From positions 67,482 to 131,481 of the forward strand of contig QANY01013773.1 of NCBI GenBank assembly GCA_003255025.1: a stretch of DNA of 64,000 nucleotides. Reading direction: 5' to 3'. This DNA is from Datisca glomerata (Eukaryota; Streptophyta; Magnoliopsida; Cucurbitales; Datiscaceae). The translations under genes and the position numbers were made by a program. Every line of letters begins with the position of its first letter. Positions within the stretch are counted from its first letter, which is position 1. The notes below the pieces were generated by a model. It was not told where the DNA came from and did not search any database. It saw only the letters and a list, made by a program, of their open reading frames with translations. Positions 1-10,910 of this stretch are shown in pieces.

Positions 1-336
1 TCTCATTTTTTCTCTCCCTAACTCAACCTCTCTCTCTCTCTCTATCTCACATTCTCTCTCTCTCTCTCTTCTCCCTCTCTCTCATTCTCTCTCTTTCTCT
101 CAAAATAACTCTCTCACTCTCTCTCTTTCTCATTCTCTCTTCTCTCTCTCTAACTCACTCTTCCACCCTCTCTCTCCCATCCTCTCTTCTCCCTTTTTCT
201 CTCCCTCTCTCTCAATCTCACTCTCTCACTCTCTATCTCTCATTCTCTCCCTATCCATCTCTCTCACTATGACTCTCTCTCTCTCATTCTCTCTCTCACT
301 CTTCCTCACTCTCCCTCATTCTCTCTCGCTCTCTCT

Positions 337-1077
337 CCATCTCTGTCACTATCACTCTCTCACTTCCTCACTCTACTCTTCCTCTCTCTCACTCTCCCTC
401 ATTCTCGCTCTCTTCCTCTCTCTTGCTCTCCCTCTCTCTCTCACTATCTCGCTCTCTCTCTCACTCACTCTCTCATGCTTTCTCTCTCTCTCCGTCTCGC
501 TCTCTTTCCCACTCTTTATTCTATCTCTCTCTCTCTCTCTCTCCCTCTCTCTCACTCTAACTCTCTCAATCTGTCTCTCACTTCCTTCTCTCCATATGGC
601 TCTCTCTCTCTTATCTCTCTCCCTCTCACTCCCTCGCTTTCCCTCATTCTCTCTCTCCCCCTCTCTCTCTTCCTCTCTCTTTCGCACTCTCTGACTCTCT
701 CTATCTCTCTCTCCATCTCTGTCACTACCACTCTCTCACTTCCTCTCTTTACTCTTCCTCTCTCTCACTCTCCCTCATTCTCTCTCTCTCTCTTCCTCTC
801 ACTCTTGCTCTCTCTCTCACTATCTCGCTCTCTCTTTCACTCACTCTCTCATGCTTTCTCTCTCTCTCCGTCTCGCTCTCTTTCCCACTCTCTCTTCTAT
901 CTCTCTCTCTCATTCCCTCTCTCTCACTCTAACTCTCTCAATCTCTCTCTCTTCCTTCTCTCCTCTCTCTCTTATCTCTCTCCGTCTCACTCCCTCGCTT
1001 TCCCTCATTCTCTCTCCCCTCCTCTCTCTTCCTCTCTCTCTCGCACTCTCTGACTCTCTCTATCTCCCTCTCTTCTT
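337..1077. repeat. Tandem duplication, 376-bp period
   Basis: CCATCTCTGTCACTA starts at 337 and again at 713, and CATGCTTTCTCTCTCTCTCC recurs at the same 376-bp spacing (475 and 851 for the ATG). Copy 1 carries CCATATGG near 593. Copy 2 lacks that short piece, so it is slightly shorter. The two copies otherwise run in parallel with scattered substitutions. Confidence 0.8.
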
Positions 1078-1121
1078 CTCTCTCATCCTCTCTCTCACAC
1101 TCTCTCTCTCACTCTCTGACG

Positions 1122-1152
<31 letters not shown>

Positions 1153-1735
1153 TTCCCCTCTCGCTCTCTCTCCCCCTCTCCTCTCTCGCTCTCCCTTTCT
1201 CTCTCACTCACTCTTTTCCTCTCTCTCCATCTATCACTATCTCTCTCCCTCTTTCTCTATCCCATACTCTCCCTCTCTCTCCCACTCTCTCTCTCGCACT
1301 GTCTCTGTCTCCCTCTCTCACTGTCAGTCTCTTTTCCATGTCTCTCTCTTTCTCCCTCTCTCTCTTGCTCGCTATATCTCGCTTCGCACACTCTCTCCCT
1401 TTCTAACTCACTCTCTCACTCTCTCTCACCCTCTCTCTCCCTCTTTCTCTCTGTCTCTCCCTCTCTCTGACTTTCCCTCCTCCACTCTCTGTCTCTCCCT
1501 CTCTCTCCTTCACTCTCCCTCACTCTCCCTCACTCTCTCTCTCCCTTTCTCTCTATCTATCTCTCCTACTCTCTCTATCTTTCTCCCTCTCTCTCTTTCT
1601 CCCTCTCTCTCATTCTCTCTCTAACTTACTCTCTCACTCGTTCTCTCACTCTCTCATTCTCTCTCTCTCTCGTTCTCTATCTTTCTCCCCCTGTCTCTCA
1701 TTTTCTCTCTCTCTTTCTCTCTAAATCACTCTCAC

Positions 1736-1887
1736 ACACACTCTCTCTCATTCTCTCTTCTCTCTCTTACTCACTCTCTCACCCTCTCTCTCATCCTCTC
1801 TTCTCAAACTTTCTCTCCCTCTCTCTCACTCACACTTTCTCACTCTCTATCTCTCATTCTATCTCTCTCTCCATCTCTCTCACTATC
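1736..1887. repeat. 152-bp segment duplicated at 3011-3162 (copy 1)
   Basis: This segment runs from ACACACTCTCTCTCATTC to CACTATC and matches 3011-3162 at a constant offset of 1,275 bp. I count three mismatches by eye. The second copy begins at the base after the only ambiguous base in the window (3010). Confidence 0.8.
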
Positions 1888-3009
1888 ACTCTCTCTCTCT
1901 CCCTCCACTGTCTCTTCCTCTCTCTCTCGCTCTCTCTCTCTCACTCTCTCACGCTCTCTCTCTCACTTTAACTCTCTCAATCTCTCTCTCTTCCTCTCTA
2001 TCCATATGTCTCTCTCTCCCTCTCTCTCCTCTTTGTCCCTCGGTCTCTCTCCCTCTCCTTCTCTCTCTTCCTCTCTCTGTCTCTCTCTTCCTCTCTCTGT
2101 CTCTCACTCTCACTCTCTCACGATCTCTCTCTCCCTCTTTCTATCTCTCCCTCTCCCTCTGTCCCTCTCTCTATCACTCTTCGCTCTCTCTCGCACTCTT
2201 TCTCTGCCTTTCTCTCTCGCTTCCTCTCCCTCTCTCTTTCGTTCTCTCTCTCCCTCTCTCTCTTTCTCCATCTCTCTCGTTCTATCTCTCTCTCGCCCTC
2301 TCTCTTCAACTCACTCTCACTTTCTCCCTGTCATTCTCTCTCTCCCTCTCTCCTTTTTGCTCTTCTCTCTCCCTTTCTCTCACTCGCACACACTCACTCT
2401 CTCTAATTCTCTCTCTCTCTCGATCTCTCCCTTCCTCTCCTCGCTCTCCATCTCTCTCACCCACCCTCCTCCACTCTCTCTTTCTCCCTCCCACTCTCTC
2501 GTTCTCTCTCTAACTCACACTCTCTCTCATTCTCTCTCTATATTTCTCTTTCTCCCTCTCTCTCATTCTCTCTAAATCACTCTCTCTCTCACTCTCTCTC
2601 CCAATCTCTCTTCTCTCTCTCTCTTTCTCCCTCTCTCCACTGTCTTTTCCTACCTCTCTCGCACTCTCTCTTTCACTCTCTCACGCTCTCTATCTGTCTC
2701 CCTCTCGCTCTTTCTCCCACTCTCTCACCCTCTCTCACCCTCTCTCTCACTCTAACTCTCTCAATCTCTCTCTTCCTCTCTATCCATATGTCTCTCTCTC
2801 TCCCTCTCTCTACCTCGATCTCTCTCCCCATTCTCTCTTTCTTCCTGTCTCTCTCGCACTCTCTGTCTCTCTCTTACTCTCTCACGATCTCTCTCTCTCT
2901 CTTCCTCTCTATCCATATGTCTCTCGCTCTCTCCCCCACTCTCTCCCCCACTCTTGCTCTTTCTCTCTCTGTCCCTCAATCTCCCTCATTCTCTCTCTCT
3001 CTCCCTCTC

Positions 3010-3010
3010 N
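3010..3010. other. Single ambiguous base (N), possible assembly join
   Basis: This is the only N in the window. It lies between a CCCTCATTCTCTC module on the left and a near-copy of 1736-1887 on the right. The sequence left of 1736 (CTAAATCACTCTCAC) does not match the sequence left of 3010. That fits two repeat units joined by assembly or polishing rather than a simple miscalled base. Confidence 0.7.
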
Positions 3011-3162
3011 ACACACTCTCTCTCATTCTCTCTTCTCTCTCTTACTCACTCTCTCACCCTCTCTCTCATCCTCTCTTCTCACACTTTCTCTCCCTCTCTC
3101 TCACTCACACTTTCTCACTCTCTATCTCTCATTCTATTTCTCTCTCCATCACTCTCACTATC
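3011..3162. repeat. 152-bp segment duplicated at 1736-1887 (copy 2)
   Basis: Near-identical to 1736-1887. After 3162 the match stops and the sequence instead follows the CTCCTCGCTCTCCATC module also seen at about 2430. The local order is therefore a mosaic of two units. Confidence 0.78.
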
Positions 3163-3824
3163 CTCTCCTCGCTCTCCATCTCTCTCACCCTCCCTCCTCT
3201 ACTCTCTCTCTCCCTCTCTCTCCCTATCGCTCCCTTTCTCTCCCTCACACACTCTCTCTTTCCCTCTCTCTCTCCCTCTCTCTCTTTTTCCCTCTCTCTC
3301 ACTTATTCTCTCTCTCTCTTTCTCCCTCTCTCTCATTCTCTTGCTCTTTCTCTCTAAATCACTCTCTCACTCTCTCTCTCATTCTCTCTATCTCACTCTC
3401 TCACCCTCTCTCATCCTCTCTTCTCCCTTTTTCTCCCCCTCTCTCTCACTCTAACTCTCTCACTCACAATCTCTCATTCTCTCTCTCTCTCCATCTCTCT
3501 CACTAGCACTCTCTCTATCTCTCTCTTTCTCTCTCTCTCTCTCCATTGTCTCTTCCTCACTCTCTCTTGCTCTCTCTCCCTCTCCCTCTCTCTTGCTCTC
3601 TCTCCCTCTCGCTCTCTCTGTCTCTCTCTCTTTCTCACTCTCTCTATCTCCCTCTCGCTCTCGCTCCCATTTTCTCTTCTCTCTCTCCCACTCCTTCTCC
3701 CACTCAAACTCTCTCAATCTCTCATGCTCTCTCTGTGTCTCCCTCTCGCTCTCTCTCCCACTACCTCTTCTCTCTCTCTCCCTCTCTCTGACTCTAACTA
3801 TCTCAATCTCTCTCTTCCTCTCTA

Positions 3825-4310
3825 TCCATATGTCTCTCTCTCCCTCTATCTCTCTCTCTCTCTCTCTCCCTCGTTCTCTCTCCCTATTCTCTCGCTCTTC
3901 CTCTCTCTCTCTCACACTCTCTGTCTCTCTCTCTCATGATATATATCTCTCTCACTCTCTCTCTCCCTCTCTCTCTGTCCCTCAATCTCCCTCATTCTCT
4001 CTTTCTCCCTCTCCCTCACTCTTCCTCTCTCTCTCGCACTCTTTCTCCCTATCTATATGTCTCTCTCTCAATCCCTCTATCTCTCTTCCTCTCTCTCTCC
4101 CTCGTCCTCTCTCCCTATTCTCTCGCTCTTCCTCTCTCTCTCTCTCGCACTCTCTGTCTCTCTCTCTCATGATATCTCTCTCTCTCTTCCTCTCTCTCGC
4201 TCTCTCTCTCTCTTACTCTCTCTCCCTCTCTCTCTGTCCCTCAATCTCCCTCATTCTCTCTTTCTCCCTCTCTCTCACTCTTCCTCTCTCTCTCGCACTC
4301 TTTCTTCATC
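3825..4310. repeat. Tandem duplication, about 225-233 bp period
   Basis: Two successive units share CTAT(C/T)(C/T)ATATGTCTC, then CTCCCTATTCTCTCGCTCTT, then CTCTCATGATAT (CATGAT at 3935 and 4168), then TCTGTCCCTCAATCTCCC. Small length differences between copies explain the 225-233 bp range. These are local copies of the CCATATG-type module found across the left array. Confidence 0.75.
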
Positions 4311-4989
4311 TCTCTCTCGATTCCTCTCTCTCTCTAACTCACTTTCTCACTCTCTCCCTCTCATTCTCTCTCCCCCTCTCTCTCCTTATGTCTCTCACTC
4401 TCTCCCTTCCTATCATCGCTCTCTTTCTCTCTCACCCTCCCTCCTCCACTCTCTCTCCCTCTCTCCCTTTCTCTCCCTCACTATCTCTCTCATTCTCTCT
4501 ATCTCTCCCTCACTCTCTCTTTCACCCTCTCTCTAACTCACTCTCTCTTTCTCCCTCTCTCTCTCGTTTTCTCTCTCTCTCACATTCTCTCTCTCTCATT
4601 CTCTCTCTCTCCTTCTCTCTCTCTCATTCTCTCTCTCACTTTCTCTAAATCACTCTCTCACTCTCTCTCCCTCTCATTCTCTCTTCTCTCTCTCTCTAAC
4701 TCACTCTCTTACCCTCTCTCTCATCCTATCTTCTCTCTTTCTCTCCCTCTCTCTCACTCCCTATCTCTACATTTCTCTCTCTCACTATCACACACACTCT
4801 CTCTCTTTCTCTCTCTCCACTGTCTCTTCCTCTCTCCCTCGTTCTCTCTTTCTCGTCCACTCACTCTTGCTCTCTCTCTCGCTCTCTCTCACTTTCACTC
4901 TCTCTTGCTCTCACTCTCCCTCATTCTCTCTCTCTCTTCCCCTCTCTCTTGCTCTCTCTCTCTCACTCTCTCTCACTCTCTCTCACTCT

Positions 4990-5125
4990 CTCTCACTCTC
5001 TCACGCTCTCTCTCTGTCTCCCTCTCGCCATCTCTCCCACCCTCCCTTCTCCCTATCTCACTCTCCCTCTCTCTCACTCTAACTCTCTCAATCTCTCTCT
5101 TCCTCCTCATTCATATCTCTCTCTC
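4990..5125. repeat. Family A landmark module (CATTCATATC type)
   Basis: The ordered string is CTCACGCTCTCTC, CTCCCTCTCGCC, CCACCCTCCCTTCTCCCTAT, CTCACTCTAACTCTCTCAAT and CTTCCTCCTCATTCATATC. Similar modules lie near 7,820-7,955, 11,720-11,835, 16,210-16,345, 16,490-16,600 and 20,745-20,945. Spacings are irregular, roughly 0.3 to 4.5 kb. A sister form ending in CTATCCATATGTCTC lies near 2,000, 2,785, 2,915, 3,825, 6,557, 8,655 and 13,620. Confidence 0.75.
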
Positions 5126-7419
5126 TTTCCCTCTCTTTCTCCCTCACTTTCCCTTATCCTCTCACCCTCTCTCTCTCTTCCTCTCTCTCTCGCACTCTCT
5201 CTGTATCTTTCTCTCTCACTCAGTTTCTCACGATCTCGCTCTCTCTCTCGCTCTCTCTCACTCTCTCTCTCTCTCATTCTCTCTCTCACTCTCTCTGTCC
5301 CTCAATCTCCCTCATTCTCTCTCTCTCTTCTTCTCTCCCTCGCACTCTCTCCCTTCATCTCCCTCTCCATCTCTCTCTCGTTCTCTCTCTTTCCCCCTCT
5401 CTCTCTTCTTCTCTCTCTCTCACACTCTCTACGTCCGTCTCTCACTCTCCCACACTCTCACTCTCTCTCTCTCCATCTCTTTCTCCCACTCCCACTCTCC
5501 CTCTCCATCTCTCACTCTCTCTCTAACTCACTATCTCACTCTCTCCCTCTCATTCTCTCTCCCAGCTCACTCTTTCTCTCTCTCCCTCTCTCTCACTCTC
5601 ACACACTCACTCACTCTCTCTCATTCTCTCTCTCACTCTCTCTCTTCCTCTCCTCTCTCTCCATCTCCCTCACCCACACTCCTCCACTCTCTCGCTCACT
5701 CTCTCTCCGTCACTCTCCCTCACTCTCTCCTTCACTCTCTCTCCCTTTCTCTTTCTCTCTATCTCTATCTTTCTCACTCTCACACTCTCACGCTTTCAAT
5801 CTCTCTTTTACTTGCTCTCTCTCTTTCTCCCTCCCTCTCTCTCGCTCTCTCTCTCCACCTCTCGCTCTCTCTCCCTCTCTCTAACTTACTCTCTCACTCT
5901 TTCTCTGATTCTCTCTCCCTCTCTTTCTTTCTCTCTCTCCCTCTCTCTCTCACTCACTTTCTCTCCCTCTCTGTCACTCTCGCTCACTCTCTCTCTCATT
6001 CTCTATCTCTCGCTCTCTCTTCTTCTCCCTCCCTCCCCCTCTCTCTCACTTTCTCTCCCTCTCTCTCCCTCTCTCTCTCCCCCTCTCCCGCTCTGCCCCT
6101 CACTCTCCCTCACTTTCTTTCTCTCTCTTTCTCCCTCTTTCACCCTTTCTCATTCTGTCTCTCGCTTCCTCCCTCTCTCACTCTTTCTATCTTTCTCTCT
6201 CCCTTATTCTTTCACTCTCTCCTCCTGCTCCCTCTCTCTCTCTTTCTCGCCCCCTCTCCCTCTCTCTCTTTCTCTCCAAATCACTCTCTCACTCTCTCTC
6301 TCATCCTCTCTTCTCTGTCTTTCTCCCCCTCTCTCTCACTCTCCCACTCACTATCTCTCATTCTCTCTCACTCCATCTCTCTGACTATCACTCTCTCTTT
6401 CTCTCTCTCTCCATTGTCTCTTCCTCTCTCTCGCTTTCTCTCCCTCTTGCTCCCTCTATCTCTCTATCTCCCTCTCGCTCTCTCTCCCACTATCTCTTCC
6501 CTCTCTCCCTCTCCCTCTCTCACTCTAACTCTCTCAATCTCTCTCGCTTCCTCTCTATCCATATGTCTCTCTCTCCCTCTCCCTCCTCTCTCCCTCCCGC
6601 TCCCTCACTTTCCCTCGTTCTCTCCCCCTCTCTCTTCCTCTCTCTCCCCCTCTCTTCCTCTCGCTCGCACTCTCTCTGTCTGTCTCTCTCGATCACTCTT
6701 TCCTCCCCTTCTCTTTGTCCCTCAATCTCCCTCATTCTCTCCCTCTCTCCCTCTCTCTCACTCTTCCCTCTGTCTCGCACCCTCTCTCTGTCTCTCTCTC
6801 TCGGTTCCTCACCTTCTCTCTCTCGTTCTCTTTCTCTCTCTCCCACTCCCTTTCTCTCTTCCTCTCTCTCTCGCACACTCTCTCGTTCACTCAGTCTCTC
6901 AGTCTCAGTCTCTCTCTTTCACTCACACTCACTCTCCCACGCTCTTTCTCTCTCCCTCATTCTCCCTCTCTCTCATTCTATCTCTCTCTCGCTCTGTCTC
7001 TCTAACTCACTCTCTCACTCTCTCCCTCTCATTCTCTCTGCCCCTCTTTCTCTTTCTGTCTCTTCTCTCTCTCTCCCTTTTTCTCACTCTCACACACTCA
7101 CTTACTCTCATTCTCTCTCTCGCTCTCTCCCTTCCTCTCCTTGCTCTACATCTCTCTCACCCTCCCTCCGCCACTCTCTCTCTCTCCCCCCTCTCTCCCT
7201 TTCTCTCCCTCACTATCTCACTCATTCTCTCTATCTCTCCCTCTCTCTCTCTCGTTTCCCTCTCTCTCTCTAACAAACTCTCTCTTTCTCCCTCTCTCTC
7301 TCGTTCTCTCTCTCTCTCTCATTCTCTCTCTCTATCTCTCTCTCCTTCTCCCTCTCTCTCATTCTCTCTCTTTTTCTCTAAACACTCTCTCTCTCTCTCT
7401 CTTTCATTCTCTCTTCTCT

Positions 7420-7640
7420 CTCTCTAACTCACTCTCTCACCCTCTCTCTCATCCTCTCTTCTCTCTCTTCTCTCCCTCTCTCTCACTCTCACTCTCTCAA
7501 ATCTCTCATTCTCTCTCTCTCCCTCTCATTCTCTCTTCTCTCTCTCTAACTCACTCTCTCACTCTCTCTCTCATCCTCTCTTCTCTCTCTTTCTCTCCCT
7601 CTCTCTCACTCTCCTCTCTCACTCCCTATCTCTCATTCTC
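7420..7640. repeat. Tandem duplication, about 122-bp subunit
   Basis: AACTCAC occurs at 7426 and 7548 within matching units that read CTCTAACTCACTCTCTCA, CATCCTCTCTTCTC, then CTCTCATTCTC. The same roughly 120-bp subunit is doubled near 9,470-9,700, 11,270-11,500 and 20,385-20,600 (AAC at 20390 and 20508). This looks like a basic building block of the left array. Confidence 0.7.
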
Positions 7641-9739
7641 TCTCTCCATCTCTCTCACTATCACACTCACTCTCTTTCTGTCTCTCCATTGTCTCTTCCT
7701 CTCTCTCTCTCTGACTCTCCCTCATTCTCTCTCTCCCTCACTCTCCCTCATTCTCTCTCTCTTCCTCACTCTCTTGCTCTCTCTCTCACTCTCTCTCGCT
7801 CTCGTTCTCTCGCTCTCTCTCACTCTCTCTCTCTCACGCTCTCTTTGTCTCCCTCTCGCTCTCTCTCCAAACCTCCCTTCTCCCTATCTCACTCTCCCTC
7901 ACTCTCATTCTAACTCTCTCAATCTCTCTCTTCCTCCTCATTCATATCTCTCTCTCCCTCTCTCCTCTCTCTCCCTCTCTTTCACCCTCTCTTTCCCTTA
8001 TCTTCTCACCCTCTCTCTCTTCCTCTCTATCTCACACTCTCTATCTCTCTCTCACTAAATTTCTCACGATCTCTCTCTCTTTCTGTCTCTCTCTCTTCCT
8101 CTCTCTCTCTCACTCTCTCTCTCATTCTCTGTCTCTCGCTCTCTCTCTTCCTCTCTCCCTCTCTCTCCCTCTCTCTCCCTCTCCCGCACTGCCCCTCACT
8201 CTCCCACACTCTCACTCTCTATCTCTTTCTCCTTCTTTCACCCTTTCTCTATCTTTCTCTTGCTTCCTCCCTCTCTCTCTTTCTATCTTTCTCTCTCCCT
8301 TGTTCTTTCACTTTCTCCCTCTCTCTTTCATTTTCTCTCACTTTCTCACTAAATCTCTCTCTCACACTCTCTCTCTATCTCACTCTCTCACCCTCTCTCT
8401 CATCCTCCCTTCTCTCTTTCTCGCCCTCTCTCTCACACTCACTATCTATCATTCTCTCTCTATCTCCATCTCTCTATCTCCATCTCTCTGACTATCACTC
8501 TCTCTTTCTCTCTCTCTCCACTGTCTCTTCCTCTCTCTCTCTCTCACTCTCACGCACTCGCTCTGTCTCCCTCTCGCGCTCTCTCCCACTCTCCCTTCTC
8601 TCTCCCTCTCCCTCTCTCACTCTAACTCTCTCAATCTCTCTTTCTCTCTTCCTCTCTACCCATATGTCTCTCTCTCCCTCTCTCTCCTCTCTCCCGCTCT
8701 CTCTCCCTCACTTTCCCTCATTCTCTCGCTCCTCTCTCTTCCTCTCTCACACTCTCTCTATCCCTCTCTCTCTCACTCTCTCTCCCCCTCTTTTTGTCCC
8801 TCAATCTCCCTCATTCTCTCTCTCTGTCTCTCTCTCACTCTTCTCTCTCTCGCACTCTCTCTCTCACTCTCGCTTCCTCTCCCTCTCTCTCGTTCTCTCT
8901 CTATGTCTCTCCCACTCCCTTTCTCTCTTCCTCTCTCTCGCACTCTCTTAATCTCTATCTCTCTCTCTTTCACTCACTCTCACTCTCCCACGCTCTCTCT
9001 CCCTCTTTCTCCCTCTCTCGTTCTATCTCTCTCTCACTCTCTCTCCTTCTAACTTACTCTCTCACTCTCTCCCTCTCATTCTCTCCCCCTCTCTCTCTTT
9101 CTGTCTCTTCTCTCTCTCCCTCTCTCTCACTCTCACGCACTCACTCACTCTCATTCTCTCTCTCGCTCCCTCTCTATCTCACTCACTCTCATTCTCTCTC
9201 TCGCTCTCCACCTCTCTCACCTCCCTCTGCCACTTTCTCTCTCTCTCCCTTTCTCTCCCTTTCTCTCCCTCACTATCTCTCTCATTCTCTCTATCTCTCC
9301 TTCTCTCTCTCTTTTCCCTCTCTCTAACTCACTCTCTCTCTCTCCTGTTCTCTCTCTCATTCTCTCTTATTCTCTCTCTCTATCTCTATCTCCTTCTCCC
9401 TCTCTCTCTCATTCTCTTTTTTTTCTCTAAATCACTCTCTCACACTCTCTCTCTCATTCTCTCTTCTCACTCTCTAACTCACTCTCTCAGCCTCTCTCTC
9501 ATCCTCTCTTCTCTCTCTTTCTCTCCAACTCTCTCACTCTCACTCTCTCACTCACTATCTCTCATTCCCTCCCTCCCCCTCATTCTCTTACCCTCTCTCT
9601 CTAACACACTCTCTCACCCTCCCTCTCATCCTCTCTTCTCTCTCTTTCTATCCCTCTTTCTCACTCCCACTCTCTCACTCCTTATCTCTCATTCTCTCTC
9701 TCTCCATCTCTCTCACTATCACACTCTCTCTCTTTCTAT

Positions 9740-10910
9740 CTCTCCAGTGTCTCTTCCTCTCTCCCTCACTCTCTTTCATTCTCTCTCTCTTCCTCTCTCT
9801 CTTCCTCTCTATCTCTCGCTCTCTCTCTCACTCTCTCTCTCTCACTCTCTCACGCTCTCTCTGTCTCCCTCTCGCTCTCTCTCCTACCCTCTCAGTCTCT
9901 AGGTATCTCTCATTCCCATTCTCTCGCTCTCTCCCTCTCTCTCACCCTCTCTCTCTCTTTCTCTCTATCTCCCTCTCGCTCTTTCTCTCTTATTATCTCT
10001 CTCACTCGCTCTCTCACTCTCTAGATATCTCTCATTCCCATTCTCTCGCTTTGTCTTTCCCTCTCTCTCACTCTCGCTCCCTCTCTCTCTCACTCCCTCA
10101 CCCACTCTCTGTCTTATTCTCACTCTCATTATCTCTCTCTCCCTCTCTCTCTTTCTCTTTCTTACCCGCTCTCTCTACCTCTCTATCTATCTCTCTTATT
10201 TTCTCTCTATCTCTCTCTTGTTCTCTCTCTCTCTCCCACTCTCTCTCTCACTCGCTCTCTCACACTCTCTAAATATCTCTCACTTCCATTCTCTCACACA
10301 CTCTCTCTCTTTCTCTCTCCACCACTCACTCACCCTCCCACACTCTCTCCTTCTTTTTCTCTCTTTCACTCGCTCTCCCATTCCTATTCTCTCCCTCTCT
10401 CTCCCTCTCCCCCTCTCTCTCTCACTCCCTCTCTCCCTCCCACTCTCTCTTTCTATCTTATTCTCTCTCTCCCTCTCTCTCTAACTTGCTCTCTCATTCT
10501 CTAGCTATCTCTCATTCCATTCTTTCGCACTCTCCCTCCTTGCCTCTCTCCCTCTCTCTCTCACTCCCTCTCTCCCTCTCCCTCCCTCCCTCTCTATGTC
10601 TCTCTCCCGGTTTGTCTCTCTCTCTCTCTCGCTTGTTATTTCTCTCTCTCCCTCTCTCTCCCTCTCTCACTTTCGCTCCCTCTCTATCTCTCTTGGTTTC
10701 TCTCTCTTTCTTTCTCTCCCTTTATCCCTCTCTCTCTCTTACACACATACACACTCTCTCTCTTTTTAGTTCTCTCTCTTTCCCTCTCTCTCCCTATCTC
10801 GCTATCTCCCCATTCTCTCTCTCTCTCTCATTCTCTCTCTTTTCTCTAAATCACTCTCTCACTCTCTCCCTCTCATTCTCTCTTCTCTCTCTCTAACTCA
10901 CTCTCTCAGC
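9740..10910. repeat. Duplicated segment about 1.2 kb (copy 1; copy 2 near 14,540)
   Basis: Landmarks run in the same order as at 14,540-15,960: CCAGTG at 9744, TAGGTATCTCTC at 9900, GTCTTATTCTCACTC at 10111, and CTTTTTAGTTCTC near 10763. The segment is rich in the TAGATATCTCTCATTCCCAT landmark, which is otherwise concentrated in 17.6-19.5 kb. Copies differ by small indels and substitutions. Confidence 0.8.
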
